Below are positions 26,546 through 34,332 of a DNA stretch of 64,000 nucleotides, piece after piece; position 1 is the stretch's first letter, and every line of letters starts with the position of its first letter. The notes under the pieces were generated by a model, which saw only the letters and a list, made by a program, of their open reading frames with translations, did no database searches and had not been told where the DNA came from. Origin of the DNA: Winogradskyella epiphytica (GTDB lineage: Bacteria; Bacteroidota; Bacteroidia; Flavobacteriales; Flavobacteriaceae); assembly GCF_003217215.1 (NCBI RefSeq), contig NZ_QJTD01000001.1:496001-560000 (forward strand), read 5' to 3'. Position numbers and translations under genes: made by a program.

Positions 26546-27172
26546 ATGCCACTTTATAAATCCATTAGTGTTAATTCACAAACTACTGTTAAAATCTGGA
26601 AGATTGAAGAATCGTATGACGAATTAATGAAGCCTTTAGATTTAAGACCACAAAGTTTACAACGTGTATTAGGTATGAAAAGTGAACTGCACCAACGTGG
26701 CTTTTTAAGTGTGAGACATTTGTTACGTGAATTCGGTTATACGGATCCGGATTTGTTTTATGACAAGAATGGTAAACCTCATCTTAAAGATGGAAAGCAT
26801 ATTTCGATTACACATTCATTTACATTTTCAGGTGTAATAGTTAGCGAGTCTCCTGTGGGAATTGACATTGAAAAGCAACGTGAGAAAATTGGGATTATCG
26901 CACATAAATTTGTGGATTATGAGTACAATTATCTGAAAGAAACAGACGAAGATTATATAAGACGACTAACCGTAATTTGGGGAATAAAAGAGTCCCTTTA
27001 TAAACTTTTCGCCACGCCAGGAATGTTGTTTAGAGAGCATTTTTTAGTGATTCCGTTTATGATGAAAGACGGTAATACCATCGCATGGATAGATTATAAA
27101 AACAAAAAATACAGATATAATACTGCGTTTTTAGAGTTTGAAGGTTTTACTTGCGCCTATGTGGTTCCCTAA
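26546..27172 (+). CDS. 4'-phosphopantetheinyl transferase superfamily protein
   Basis: Transfers the phosphopantetheine arm of CoA to carrier-protein serines. 208 residues, with the Sfp/AcpT-superfamily motifs HISITHSFTFSGVIVS, VGIDIEKQREK (Asp and Glu binding Mg) and WGIKESLYKLF (the WxxKExxxK motif). The length and motifs match the family. No carrier-protein synthase cluster is adjacent, so it may serve the fatty-acid ACP or a distant pathway. It is divergent from ahcY across 134 bp that contain the ahcY promoter. Confidence 0.87.
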   Translation: MPLYKSISVNSQTTVKIWKIEESYDELMKPLDLRPQSLQRVLGMKSELHQRGFLSVRHLLREFGYTDPDLFYDKNGKPHLKDGKHISITHSFTFSGVIVSESPVGIDIEKQREKIGIIAHKFVDYEYNYLKETDEDYIRRLTVIWGIKESLYKLFATPGMLFREHFLVIPFMMKDGNTIAWIDYKNKKYRYNTAFLEFEGFTCAYVVP

Positions 27173-27301
27173 TTAGGGATAGTTGGTGAGTGGTGAGAAT
27201 AAATAATGACGCAAGACATAGGCCGTTTTATGAAAATTGAGACTACAAGAATTTCAATTTTATTTCTTGAGCTTTTTTTAATGGCAATTTGTGATAACTA
27301 A

Positions 27302-28027
27302 ATGAATTTAAAGCGTAATACGATATTAGAATCAATACAATCAGCTAAAAAAAATTTGGCCGTATTAATCGATCCTGACAAAATGAAGACTCAGGATGTG
27401 TCTGGATTTATATCAAAAGTCAACCAGTCATTAGCGACACATATTTTTGTTGGAGGAAGCGAGGTCGATGAAGGCCAAACAGACGCCTTAGTTGAGGAGA
27501 TAAAAAAGCATACTCAACTTCCTGTTATCCTATTTCCTGGCGACGTGATTCAAATTACAAATAAAGCCGATGGTATTCTATTTCTGTCTTTAATTTCAGG
27601 ACGAAATCCTGATTATTTAATAGGAAAGCAAGTAGAAGCTGTTTCAAAACTTTCTAATACCCATCTCGACATCATTCCAACGGGTTATCTCCTTATTGAA
27701 AACGGAAAAGAAACAGCAGTTCAACGTGTTAGCCAAACAAAACCAATTAAGCGAAGTGATATTCAAACTATTAAAGACACCGCTAAAGCCGGCGAATTAC
27801 TGGGCATGAAACTCATATATCTCGAAGCTGGAAGCGGCGCAACGCACCCCATTGAACCTCAAATTATTTCCGAAGTAAAACAACAACTCAACATTCCTTT
27901 AATCGTAGGCGGAGGCATAAGATCTAAATCGGAAATGGAGTTAGCTTATAATGCTGGAGCAGATGTAGTAGTTATTGGAACGGCATTTGAAAACGACGAA
28001 AACTTCTTTGAAGAATTAAAAACATAA
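27302..28027 (+). CDS. Geranylgeranylglyceryl/heptaprenylglyceryl phosphate synthase family protein
   Basis: TIM-barrel prenyltransferase (PcrB/GGGPS family) of 241 residues that joins a polyprenyl diphosphate to glycerol-1-phosphate. Motifs: NLAVLIDPDKM, HIFVGGSEVDEG, VILFPGD, GKETAVQRVSQTKPI, YLEAGSGATHPIEP and VGGGIRSKSEME. This group is known in Bacteroidota as well as archaea. The product's role in these bacteria is not established. It precedes the thiamine-related operon by 87 bp, but a shared transcript is not evident. Confidence 0.88.
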   Translation: MNLKRNTILESIQSAKKNLAVLIDPDKMKTQDVSGFISKVNQSLATHIFVGGSEVDEGQTDALVEEIKKHTQLPVILFPGDVIQITNKADGILFLSLISGRNPDYLIGKQVEAVSKLSNTHLDIIPTGYLLIENGKETAVQRVSQTKPIKRSDIQTIKDTAKAGELLGMKLIYLEAGSGATHPIEPQIISEVKQQLNIPLIVGGGIRSKSEMELAYNAGADVVVIGTAFENDENFFEELKT

Positions 28028-28114
28028 ATACTGAAGTGAACGAAGAAGGCCATCATCTGATTTGTATGTACTATCTTCTTAAGCAAATTATAACAACCAT
28101 TGGCAATAACTATT

Positions 28115-28375
28115 ATGAAAATATCAATAGAATTAACCCTTACACCGCTTAAAGACGATTATGAATCACATATCATCGACTTTATAAAACGTTTACGAGC
28201 ATCAGAGTTTACAGTTTTAGAAAATCCTTTAAGCACACAGATTTATGGTGACTTTGATAAGCTAATGCCATTTGTTACTCAAGAAATAAAACAATCTTTT
28301 TCAGAGATTGATATAGCAGTGTTAAATATGAAGATTGTAAAAACAGACCGAAGCGATTATGAGCCAAATTTCTGA
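28115..28375 (+). CDS. Thiamine-binding protein (YkoF/MTH1187-like, DUF77)
   Basis: A small ferredoxin-like-fold protein of 86 residues. The longer ORF starts at a TTG (28100), but the ATG at 28115 begins the conserved N-terminus MKISIELTLTPLKDDYE and is preferred. The family pattern is visible: IDFIKRLRASEFTVLENPLSTQIYGDFDKLM, followed by LNMKIVKTDR. Members bind thiamine in other bacteria. It is the first gene of a tight operon, overlapping the PnuC-like gene by 17 bp. With the transporter, kinase and nearby TPP riboswitch, a thiamine role is well supported, though by context rather than experiment. Confidence 0.8.
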   Translation: MKISIELTLTPLKDDYESHIIDFIKRLRASEFTVLENPLSTQIYGDFDKLMPFVTQEIKQSFSEIDIAVLNMKIVKTDRSDYEPNF

Positions 28376-28988
28376 TTTTTTTCTTGAACCCTATCGGACT
28401 GCTTCAGCCTTCAATATCATTCTTGAAATTATTGCGGTGACTTTTGGAATTGCTAGTGTGATGTATGCCAAAAAAGAAAACATCTTAGTATTTCCAACAG
28501 GTATCATTAGTACAGCTATTTTTGTCTATGTCTGTTTTATCTTTGAACTTTATGGAGATTTCACCATCAATATCTACTACACCTTAATGAGTGTATATGG
28601 TTGGTATATGTGGAGTCATTCATCGCAAGGGGACATCCTTGAAATCACAAAAGCAACTTCAAAAGATTGGCTAAAAACAGGGATGATATTCTTAGTGACC
28701 ATAATCTTTATTGTTGCCGTCTATTTATACTTCAATCGATTCGACAGAACTACCGATTACATCGATACAATAACAACAGGAATTTTCTTTGCAGCAATGT
28801 GGTTAATGGCCAATAAAAAAATTGAACATTGGCTGTTATGGATTGTTGCAAATTTCATTTCAGTTCCGTTGTACTTTGTAAAAGGTTTGGGCTTTACTGC
28901 AATTCAATTTATTATATTCTTAATTTTAGCAGTTCAAGGCTATAACGAATGGAAAAAAAGCTTAAACAAGAAGCAGCAGACTGCATAA
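28359..28988 (+). CDS. pnuT: PnuC-family vitamin-precursor transporter, probable thiamine type (PnuT)
   Basis: A 209-residue inner-membrane protein with about seven hydrophobic segments and the PnuC hallmarks VYGWYMW near residue 85, IDTITTGIFFAAMWLMANKK and IEHWLLWIVANFISVPLYF. PnuC transports nicotinamide riboside; PnuT homologues transport thiamine by facilitated diffusion, with uptake made net by phosphorylation inside. The neighbouring thiamine-binding protein, kinase and TPP-riboswitch receptor favour thiamine. A nicotinamide-riboside role remains the alternative, because the kinase is of NadR type. It overlaps its neighbours on both sides, by 17 bp upstream and 40 bp downstream. Confidence 0.82.
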   Translation: MSQISDFFLEPYRTASAFNIILEIIAVTFGIASVMYAKKENILVFPTGIISTAIFVYVCFIFELYGDFTINIYYTLMSVYGWYMWSHSSQGDILEITKATSKDWLKTGMIFLVTIIFIVAVYLYFNRFDRTTDYIDTITTGIFFAAMWLMANKKIEHWLLWIVANFISVPLYFVKGLGFTAIQFIIFLILAVQGYNEWKKSLNKKQQTA

Positions 28989-29515
28989 AAGTAGTTTTAT
29001 TTGGCCCCGAGTCTACTGGAAAAACTGTACTTGCAAAACGATTAGCGGAACATTATAATACCGTTTATGTCCCAGAATATTCACGAGAATATGCAGAAGC
29101 GAAACTTAAAAAAAAGGAAACATTAACGAAAGAAGATGTATTGCCAATTGCTATTGGGCAAATGAAAAATGAAAATGAGTTCGCTAAAAGAACAGATTCT
29201 GTTTTAATTTGTGATACCGATTTGTTAGAAACAAAGGTGTATGCTGAAGTCTATTATCCAGGAACATATCATCCGCTCATTAAAAAATATGCCGCAGAAA
29301 ACACTTACGATTTATACTTTTTAACGTATATTGATACCCCTTGGGAAGCCGATGGAATTCGTGATAAACCTAATGAAAGAGAACAAATATTTCAAGCTTT
29401 TCAAAAAGCTTTAATAGACTATAACAAACCTTATGTTTTACTAAAAGGCGATTTGGAAACGCGGTTTAAAAAGGCAGTAAAGCTTATTGATGACTTATTA
29501 AGTAACAAGAAATGA
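28949..29515 (+). CDS. NadR-type P-loop kinase (nicotinamide-riboside or thiamine kinase)
   Basis: A 188-residue stand-alone AAA_28 / NadR-C-like kinase. Residues 19-26 are a Walker A motif (GPESTGKT), followed by YVPEYSREYAEAKL, LICDTDLLETKVY (Walker B-like) and DIPWxxDxxR-type YIDTPWEADGIRDKPNERE. The adenylyltransferase domain of full NadR is absent. It overlaps pnuT by 40 bp and the DUF4301 gene by 4 bp, so translation is probably coupled. It would trap the imported vitamin by phosphorylation. Which vitamin is the open question; the context favours thiamine. Confidence 0.78.
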   Translation: MEKKLKQEAADCIKVVLFGPESTGKTVLAKRLAEHYNTVYVPEYSREYAEAKLKKKETLTKEDVLPIAIGQMKNENEFAKRTDSVLICDTDLLETKVYAEVYYPGTYHPLIKKYAAENTYDLYFLTYIDTPWEADGIRDKPNEREQIFQAFQKALIDYNKPYVLLKGDLETRFKKAVKLIDDLLSNKK

Positions 29516-31068
29516 ATTTGACAGAAAAAGATATAAAACAAATTGAAGATAAAGGTTTAACTATTGAAAAAGTTAAGGCACAAATAGAACTTTTTAAAAC
29601 CGGAATTCCTTTTGTAAATCTGCAAGATGCTGCAAATATAGGTTCTGGAATATTAAGACTATCAGAAACTGAAAAAGATCAAGCTATTAACTTTTTTGAA
29701 AGTAAAAGAAATGCTAAACGCATTCTGAAATTTGTTCCAGCTTCTGGTGCGGCGACAAGAATGTTTAAATTTTTGTTTCAGTTTTTACATGAATATGATT
29801 TAACTAAGGAAACCATTAATTCTTATATAAATAGAAACAAAGCCAGCGATTTATCTTTGTTTTTTGTCGGATTAGAGAAGTTTCCATTTTATGAAGAAGT
29901 CATAAATGAATCCAAAAAACTTTATCCTGATTTTAAATCTCTTTCGGAAGACGAAAAAAAGGTAATTATTATTAAAGTGCTATTAGATTCAGACAAACTG
30001 AATTACGGCTTCTATCCCAAAGGTTTATTGCCTTTTCACAAGTATGAAGATCATATTTCAACCGCTTTTGAAGAGCATTTATTTGAAGCCGCATTATATG
30101 CATCCTCTAATAATAAAGCAGATTTACATTTTACTGTTTCAGAAATACACAAGCATATATTTGATGAGGAATTTAATCGAATTCAAGAAATTGTTGAAGA
30201 TAGAACAAATACAAAATTCAATATTTCATTTTCATACCAATGCCAATCAACAGATACAGTTGCTGTAACACCAGAAAACGAATATTTCAGAGAAGAAAAT
30301 GGAGAATTATTGTTTAGACCATCTGGTCATGGCGCACTTTTAAACAACTTGAATAAGCAAGATGCTGACATCGTTTTTATAAAAAACATAGACAATATAG
30401 TCGTCTTTAAATATGACGAAAAGCTAGCGGAATACAAGAAAATGCTAGGTGGGATTTTATTAGAATTACAAGAACAGTCTTTTGAGTATTTAAAACAACT
30501 AGAAACTAATAATCTAAAGGACAATCAACTAAACGCTATTGTAGATTTCTTAAAAAACAAACTCTATGTCGTGTTTAGTAAAGAGTTCGAAAAATATTCT
30601 ACCGAAAATCAAATTGCCTATTTAAAAGAGAAACTAAATCGACCTATTCGGGTTTGTGGAATGGTAAAAAATGAAGGTGAACCAGGAGGCGGCCCATTTT
30701 GGATTAAGGATGAAAACGGGGATGTTTCTTTACAAATTGTGGAATCTGCTCAAATTGATAAAACAAATAAAACGCAGATTAAAATACTCAATAATGCTAC
30801 GCATTTTAATCCTGTAGATTTAGTTTGTGGTATTAAAAATTATAAAGGTGAAAAGTTTGATCTTAACCAATTTGTAGATCCCAATACTGCTTTTATTACC
30901 ATGAAAACTAGAATGGGAAGAGATTTGAAAGCACTAGAGCTTCCTGGACTTTGGAATGGTTCTATGGCGCATTGGAATACCATTTTTGTAGAAGTCCCAT
31001 TAATTACTTTTAATCCGGTAAAAACGGTCACTGACTTGCTAAAAGCCACCCATCAAATTAACGGCTAA
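29512..31068 (+). CDS. DUF4301 family protein, possible nucleotidyltransferase
   Basis: A 518-residue conserved Bacteroidota protein with no assigned function that I know of. It is soluble, with no signal peptide. Three motifs resemble UDP-sugar pyrophosphorylases: a glycine-containing loop FVPASGAATRMF (about residues 74-85), FRPSGHGALLNNL (268-280) and DIVFIKNIDNIVVF (286-299). The C-terminal part has RVCGMVKNEGEPGGGPFWI. This likeness is my reading, not a database result. It overlaps the kinase gene by 4 bp and arfB by 1 bp, so it belongs to the putative thiamine operon. Confidence 0.75.
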   Translation: MNLTEKDIKQIEDKGLTIEKVKAQIELFKTGIPFVNLQDAANIGSGILRLSETEKDQAINFFESKRNAKRILKFVPASGAATRMFKFLFQFLHEYDLTKETINSYINRNKASDLSLFFVGLEKFPFYEEVINESKKLYPDFKSLSEDEKKVIIIKVLLDSDKLNYGFYPKGLLPFHKYEDHISTAFEEHLFEAALYASSNNKADLHFTVSEIHKHIFDEEFNRIQEIVEDRTNTKFNISFSYQCQSTDTVAVTPENEYFREENGELLFRPSGHGALLNNLNKQDADIVFIKNIDNIVVFKYDEKLAEYKKMLGGILLELQEQSFEYLKQLETNNLKDNQLNAIVDFLKNKLYVVFSKEFEKYSTENQIAYLKEKLNRPIRVCGMVKNEGEPGGGPFWIKDENGDVSLQIVESAQIDKTNKTQIKILNNATHFNPVDLVCGIKNYKGEKFDLNQFVDPNTAFITMKTRMGRDLKALELPGLWNGSMAHWNTIFVEVPLITFNPVKTVTDLLKATHQING

Positions 31069-31475
31069 TGTTTTCTGATAAAGCACTTATTTCAGAATTA
31101 AATTATAAGTACGTTCGAAGCTCAGGAAGTGGTGGTCAAAATGTGAATAAGGTTTCGTCTAAAGCCGAGTTGTATTTCGATATTGAAAACTCTACGGTCT
31201 TTAGTGATATTGAAAAAGAAAGGCTTTCCAAATTCTTTCAAAATAGATTAACTAAAGAAGGGATTTTAATTTTAGCAAGTGACGAAAGCCGCAGTCAGTT
31301 TAGAAACAAAGCATTAGTTACTCAGCGATTTTTAGAATTAATTAAGGAAGGACTGAAAGTAGAAAAGAAACGGATATCAACTAAAGTCCCAAGAGCAGTC
31401 AAGAGAAAGCGTCTAAAGTATAAGCGCATAACTTCTGAAAAAAAAGCCAATAGAAAGCCTCCGGAAATAAATTAA
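31068..31475 (+). CDS. arfB: Alternative ribosome-rescue factor ArfB (peptidyl-tRNA hydrolase)
   Basis: Releases ribosomes stalled on mRNAs without a stop codon. 135 residues. The GGQ motif is in RSSGSGGQNVNKVSSK near residues 18-33, where the Gln hydrolyses peptidyl-tRNA. The C-terminus is a long basic tail (KVPRAVKRKRLKYKRITSEK) that would enter the empty mRNA channel. Its ATG overlaps the stop codon of the DUF4301 gene (TAATG), making it the last gene of the operon. No functional tie to thiamine is apparent. Confidence 0.92.
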   Translation: MFSDKALISELNYKYVRSSGSGGQNVNKVSSKAELYFDIENSTVFSDIEKERLSKFFQNRLTKEGILILASDESRSQFRNKALVTQRFLELIKEGLKVEKKRISTKVPRAVKRKRLKYKRITSEKKANRKPPEIN

Positions 31476-31690
31476 TGCTATTATGAGACTTAGAGTGATT
31501 TTATAAAAAGTAAGATTACAGAGTTAGGTTTCTTAAAATTCCAACAAATTCTTGAACCTAAACCACTAATCCGAGCAAAATGAACTAGTAAAATCGATTC
31601 ATTTGAAATATTAAAAATCAATAACTACATCAGTGTTAGCTCCTTCCGAAAATGCCTTTCAATACTATTTAAAAAGTCTAAAATCAGCTA
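31476..31690. other. Intergenic region upstream of the TPP riboswitch promoter
   Basis: About 215 bp without a gene. A weak inverted repeat (TTAGGTT near 31524 and AACCTAA near 31556) might end the arfB operon but lacks a T run. Nothing else was seen before the promoter at 31691-31719. Confidence 0.4.
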
Positions 31691-31719
31691 TTGATATTCT
31701 AAAATCCATTGTACCTTTG
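31691..31719 (+). promoter_or_regulatory. Bacteroidota-type promoter driving the TPP riboswitch
   Basis: TTG at 31691-31693 and TACCTTTG at 31712-31719, spaced 18 bases apart, match the -33 TTG / -7 TAnnTTTG consensus. The start point would fall a few bases before the riboswitch. Confidence 0.7.
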
Positions 31720-31727
31720 CAGCGTTC

Positions 31728-31876
31728 TCAAAAAAGGGGTGCTAAAATTAGTTAAGCAGTCTCTGTAAACAGTTAAAAGTAATTCTAGAAAACGATTAAC
31801 TTTTACAAGACCACTAACTTTTCAAGCTGAGATCATACCCATTGAACCTAGAACAGGTAATGCTGTTTAGGAAAAT
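31728..31876 (+). ncRNA. TPP riboswitch (THI element)
   Basis: The conserved TPP aptamer parts are all present in order: GGGGTGC at 31736-31742, CTGAGA at 31827-31832, then ACCC, TTGAACCT, and the ACAGGTAATGCTGT segment (consensus CTGGATAATGCCAG), closing with TTAGGAA. The stretch between GGGGTGC and CTGAGA is about 85 bases, much longer than the minimal form, implying an extended P3 arm (it contains TTAAAAGTAATT and GATTAACTTTTA, which can pair). A small hairpin AGGAA-TAATG-TTCCT follows. It lies 134 bases before the TonB-dependent receptor start, so it should repress that gene when TPP is plentiful. Confidence 0.9.
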
Positions 31877-32010
31877 AAGGAATAATGTTCCTAATGTTAT
31901 ATCGAGTGCAGACGAAGTACTTGAAGAGCATTAGAAAACAATTCCAAAATAAATCAATAATTAACCAAGAATAATTACCTCTTTTTATTCGATTATAGAC
32001 TTATAGTCGT

Positions 32011-34332
32011 ATGAAATCTAGTATTCTTAAATTTCAATCTAGCCATCAATTTTCAGTAGCTAGATTCAGTTTCGTCTTAAAAAATAGATTAGCCGAAACC
32101 AAATCATTATTCAACAATCTCTCACCAACAAGTCGACAGAGATTAACATTATCCATTTTTTTATTAAGTCTTTGTTCTGTTTATGGACAAGAGAAAGTAC
32201 AAGACACTACTAAAGTTGAACAACTAGACGAAGTTCTTGTCAAAGCAGTAAGAGTAGATGCTAAATCGCCAATTACGCATTCCAACGTTACCAAAAAAGA
32301 TTTACAAAAACGTAACTTAGGTCAAGACATTCCTATGCTACTTAACTTCTTACCATCGGTTGTAACTACCACAGATGCTGGAGCTGGAGTTGGTTATACT
32401 GGAATTAGAGTTAGAGGTGTTAGCTCACAATCTACAAACATTACTATTAACGGTATTCCGTATAATGACGCCGAGTCTTTAGGAACGTTTTGGGTAAATT
32501 TAGGTGACTTTGCTTCCTCTACTGAGAGTTTACAATTACAGCGAGGTGTTGGAACTTCAACAAATGGTTCTGGTGCTTTTGGTGCAAGTATTAACGTATT
32601 AACAGATGCGGTTTCTAAAGAGGCTTCAGGTGAAATTTCTAATTCCTTCGGAAGTTATAATACAAGAAAACACACTGTAAAATTCAGTACTGGTCTATTG
32701 AATGATCATATTGAAATTGCAGGACGTTTATCCAATATTGCTTCAGATGGTTATATCGATCGTGCTTCAGCAGATTTAAAATCTTACTTTTTACAAGGGT
32801 CTTATGCAGATGACAACACGTTAATCAAGGCTATAACCTTTGGTGGAAATGAAGTCACATATCAGGCTTGGAATGGCCTTGAGGACCCAGACAAATTAGA
32901 AAATGATCGGACTTACAATACTGCTGGAGAATATACAGACGACGAAGGCAATATTAAGTTCTACGATAATGAAGTAGACCATTATAGTCAAGATCATTAC
33001 CAATTACATTGGAACCAACGCTACAATAATCAATGGTCTACAACCCTTGGTTTAAACTATACTTATGGTCGTGGCTACTTTGAACAATACAAAGAAGACC
33101 AAGATTTTGACACTTATGGTTTTAACCCAATAACTATTAACGGCGAAACTATTGATGAAACAGATGTGATTAGAAGACGTTGGTTAGACAATGATTTTTA
33201 TGTTCTTAATGCCAATGCGAATTATAAAAACAACAATCTGAACTTGATTTTTGGTGGTTCGTTAAGTCATTATTCTGGTGATCATTTTGGTGAAGTAATT
33301 TGGGCGGAATATGCAAGTCAAAGCGAAATAAGAGATCGTTATTACGATGGAAACAGTCGAAAAAATGATGTATCTGTTTTCACAAAAGCAAACTATAGAC
33401 TGAATGATAAGTTAAGTTTATATGGAGACCTTCAAGTGAGAAACGTGACATTCAAAACTGTTGGAACCACATCAGATTTAGTAGATTTTGAAATTGATAA
33501 GAATTTCACATTCTTCAACCCTAAAGCCGGAATCACTTACAGTCTAAACACTAATAACAATCTTTACTTTTCATATGCAAGAGCAAACAGAGAAGCTAAC
33601 AGAACGGATTTTGAAAGTGACAACAATATAAAACCAGAACAGCTTAATGATTTCGAATTAGGTTGGAGACATAAAAAAGGAAATTTCGTTTTTAATGCTA
33701 ATGCGTATTATATGTTATACAATCAACAGTTAGTGTTATCTGGTCGAATGGATGATGTTGGAAACCCAATTAGAACCAATAGTGGTGAAAGTTACCGCTT
33801 AGGTTTAGAGTTAGAAGCTATTATTCCTGTGACTTCACAATTAACGCTTCAACCAAATATGACGTTAAGCACGAATAAAAATAAGGAAACCGTGATTTCG
33901 TTTGATGATGAATTAAAAAACTTAGGAAAAACAGACATTATATTTTCACCTAGTTTAGTAGCTTCAAATGCTATTGTTTTTCAACCTTTAGAAAGCCTTC
34001 AAATGTCTTTACTAAGCAAATATGTTGGAGAACAATACATGAGTAATACGGAAGCTGAATTATCTAAATTAGATAGTTTCTTCATCAATGATTTCAACAT
34101 TAATTATACCATTTCATTCAGAAATGACGATGGTTCAAAATCAATTTTCGATTCAATCATGTTATCAGGATTGGTAAATAACATTTTTAATGTGAAGTAC
34201 GTTTCTAATGGATACTACTATACTTATGATGATAGTTGGTCTAATCCTGGCGCTATTTCAACAATTGAAGGCGCTGGTTTTTACCCACAAGCCACCACTA
34301 ACTTTTTACTTGGTGCAACTTTGAAGTTCTAG
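32011..34332 (+). CDS. TonB-dependent receptor under TPP riboswitch control, probable thiamine importer
   Basis: A 773-residue outer-membrane receptor for energy-dependent uptake. The plug domain includes QLDEVLVKAVRVDAKSP (TonB-box-like), QDIPMLLNFLPSV, GIRVRGVSSQSTNITINGIP and SLQLQRGVGTSTNG. The barrel ends in GATLKF with terminal Phe. The riboswitch directly upstream points to thiamine or a precursor as substrate, like the receptor Omr1 predicted earlier in Bacteroidetes. Odd: the hydrophobic export segment (LTLSIFLLSLCSVYG) lies at about residues 47-61, after a 45-residue hydrophilic N-terminus, and no in-frame ATG sits closer. Its stop overlaps the convergent lipoprotein gene by 4 bp. 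Confidence 0.9.
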   Translation: MKSSILKFQSSHQFSVARFSFVLKNRLAETKSLFNNLSPTSRQRLTLSIFLLSLCSVYGQEKVQDTTKVEQLDEVLVKAVRVDAKSPITHSNVTKKDLQKRNLGQDIPMLLNFLPSVVTTTDAGAGVGYTGIRVRGVSSQSTNITINGIPYNDAESLGTFWVNLGDFASSTESLQLQRGVGTSTNGSGAFGASINVLTDAVSKEASGEISNSFGSYNTRKHTVKFSTGLLNDHIEIAGRLSNIASDGYIDRASADLKSYFLQGSYADDNTLIKAITFGGNEVTYQAWNGLEDPDKLENDRTYNTAGEYTDDEGNIKFYDNEVDHYSQDHYQLHWNQRYNNQWSTTLGLNYTYGRGYFEQYKEDQDFDTYGFNPITINGETIDETDVIRRRWLDNDFYVLNANANYKNNNLNLIFGGSLSHYSGDHFGEVIWAEYASQSEIRDRYYDGNSRKNDVSVFTKANYRLNDKLSLYGDLQVRNVTFKTVGTTSDLVDFEIDKNFTFFNPKAGITYSLNTNNNLYFSYARANREANRTDFESDNNIKPEQLNDFELGWRHKKGNFVFNANAYYMLYNQQLVLSGRMDDVGNPIRTNSGESYRLGLELEAIIPVTSQLTLQPNMTLSTNKNKETVISFDDELKNLGKTDIIFSPSLVASNAIVFQPLESLQMSLLSKYVGEQYMSNTEAELSKLDSFFINDFNINYTISFRNDDGSKSIFDSIMLSGLVNNIFNVKYVSNGYYYTYDDSWSNPGAISTIEGAGFYPQATTNFLLGATLKF

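Noticed and set aside
30044..30268. Overlapping 74-residue ORF within the DUF4301 gene
   Set aside because: It is a same-strand, other-frame shadow with no start context or recognisable motif.
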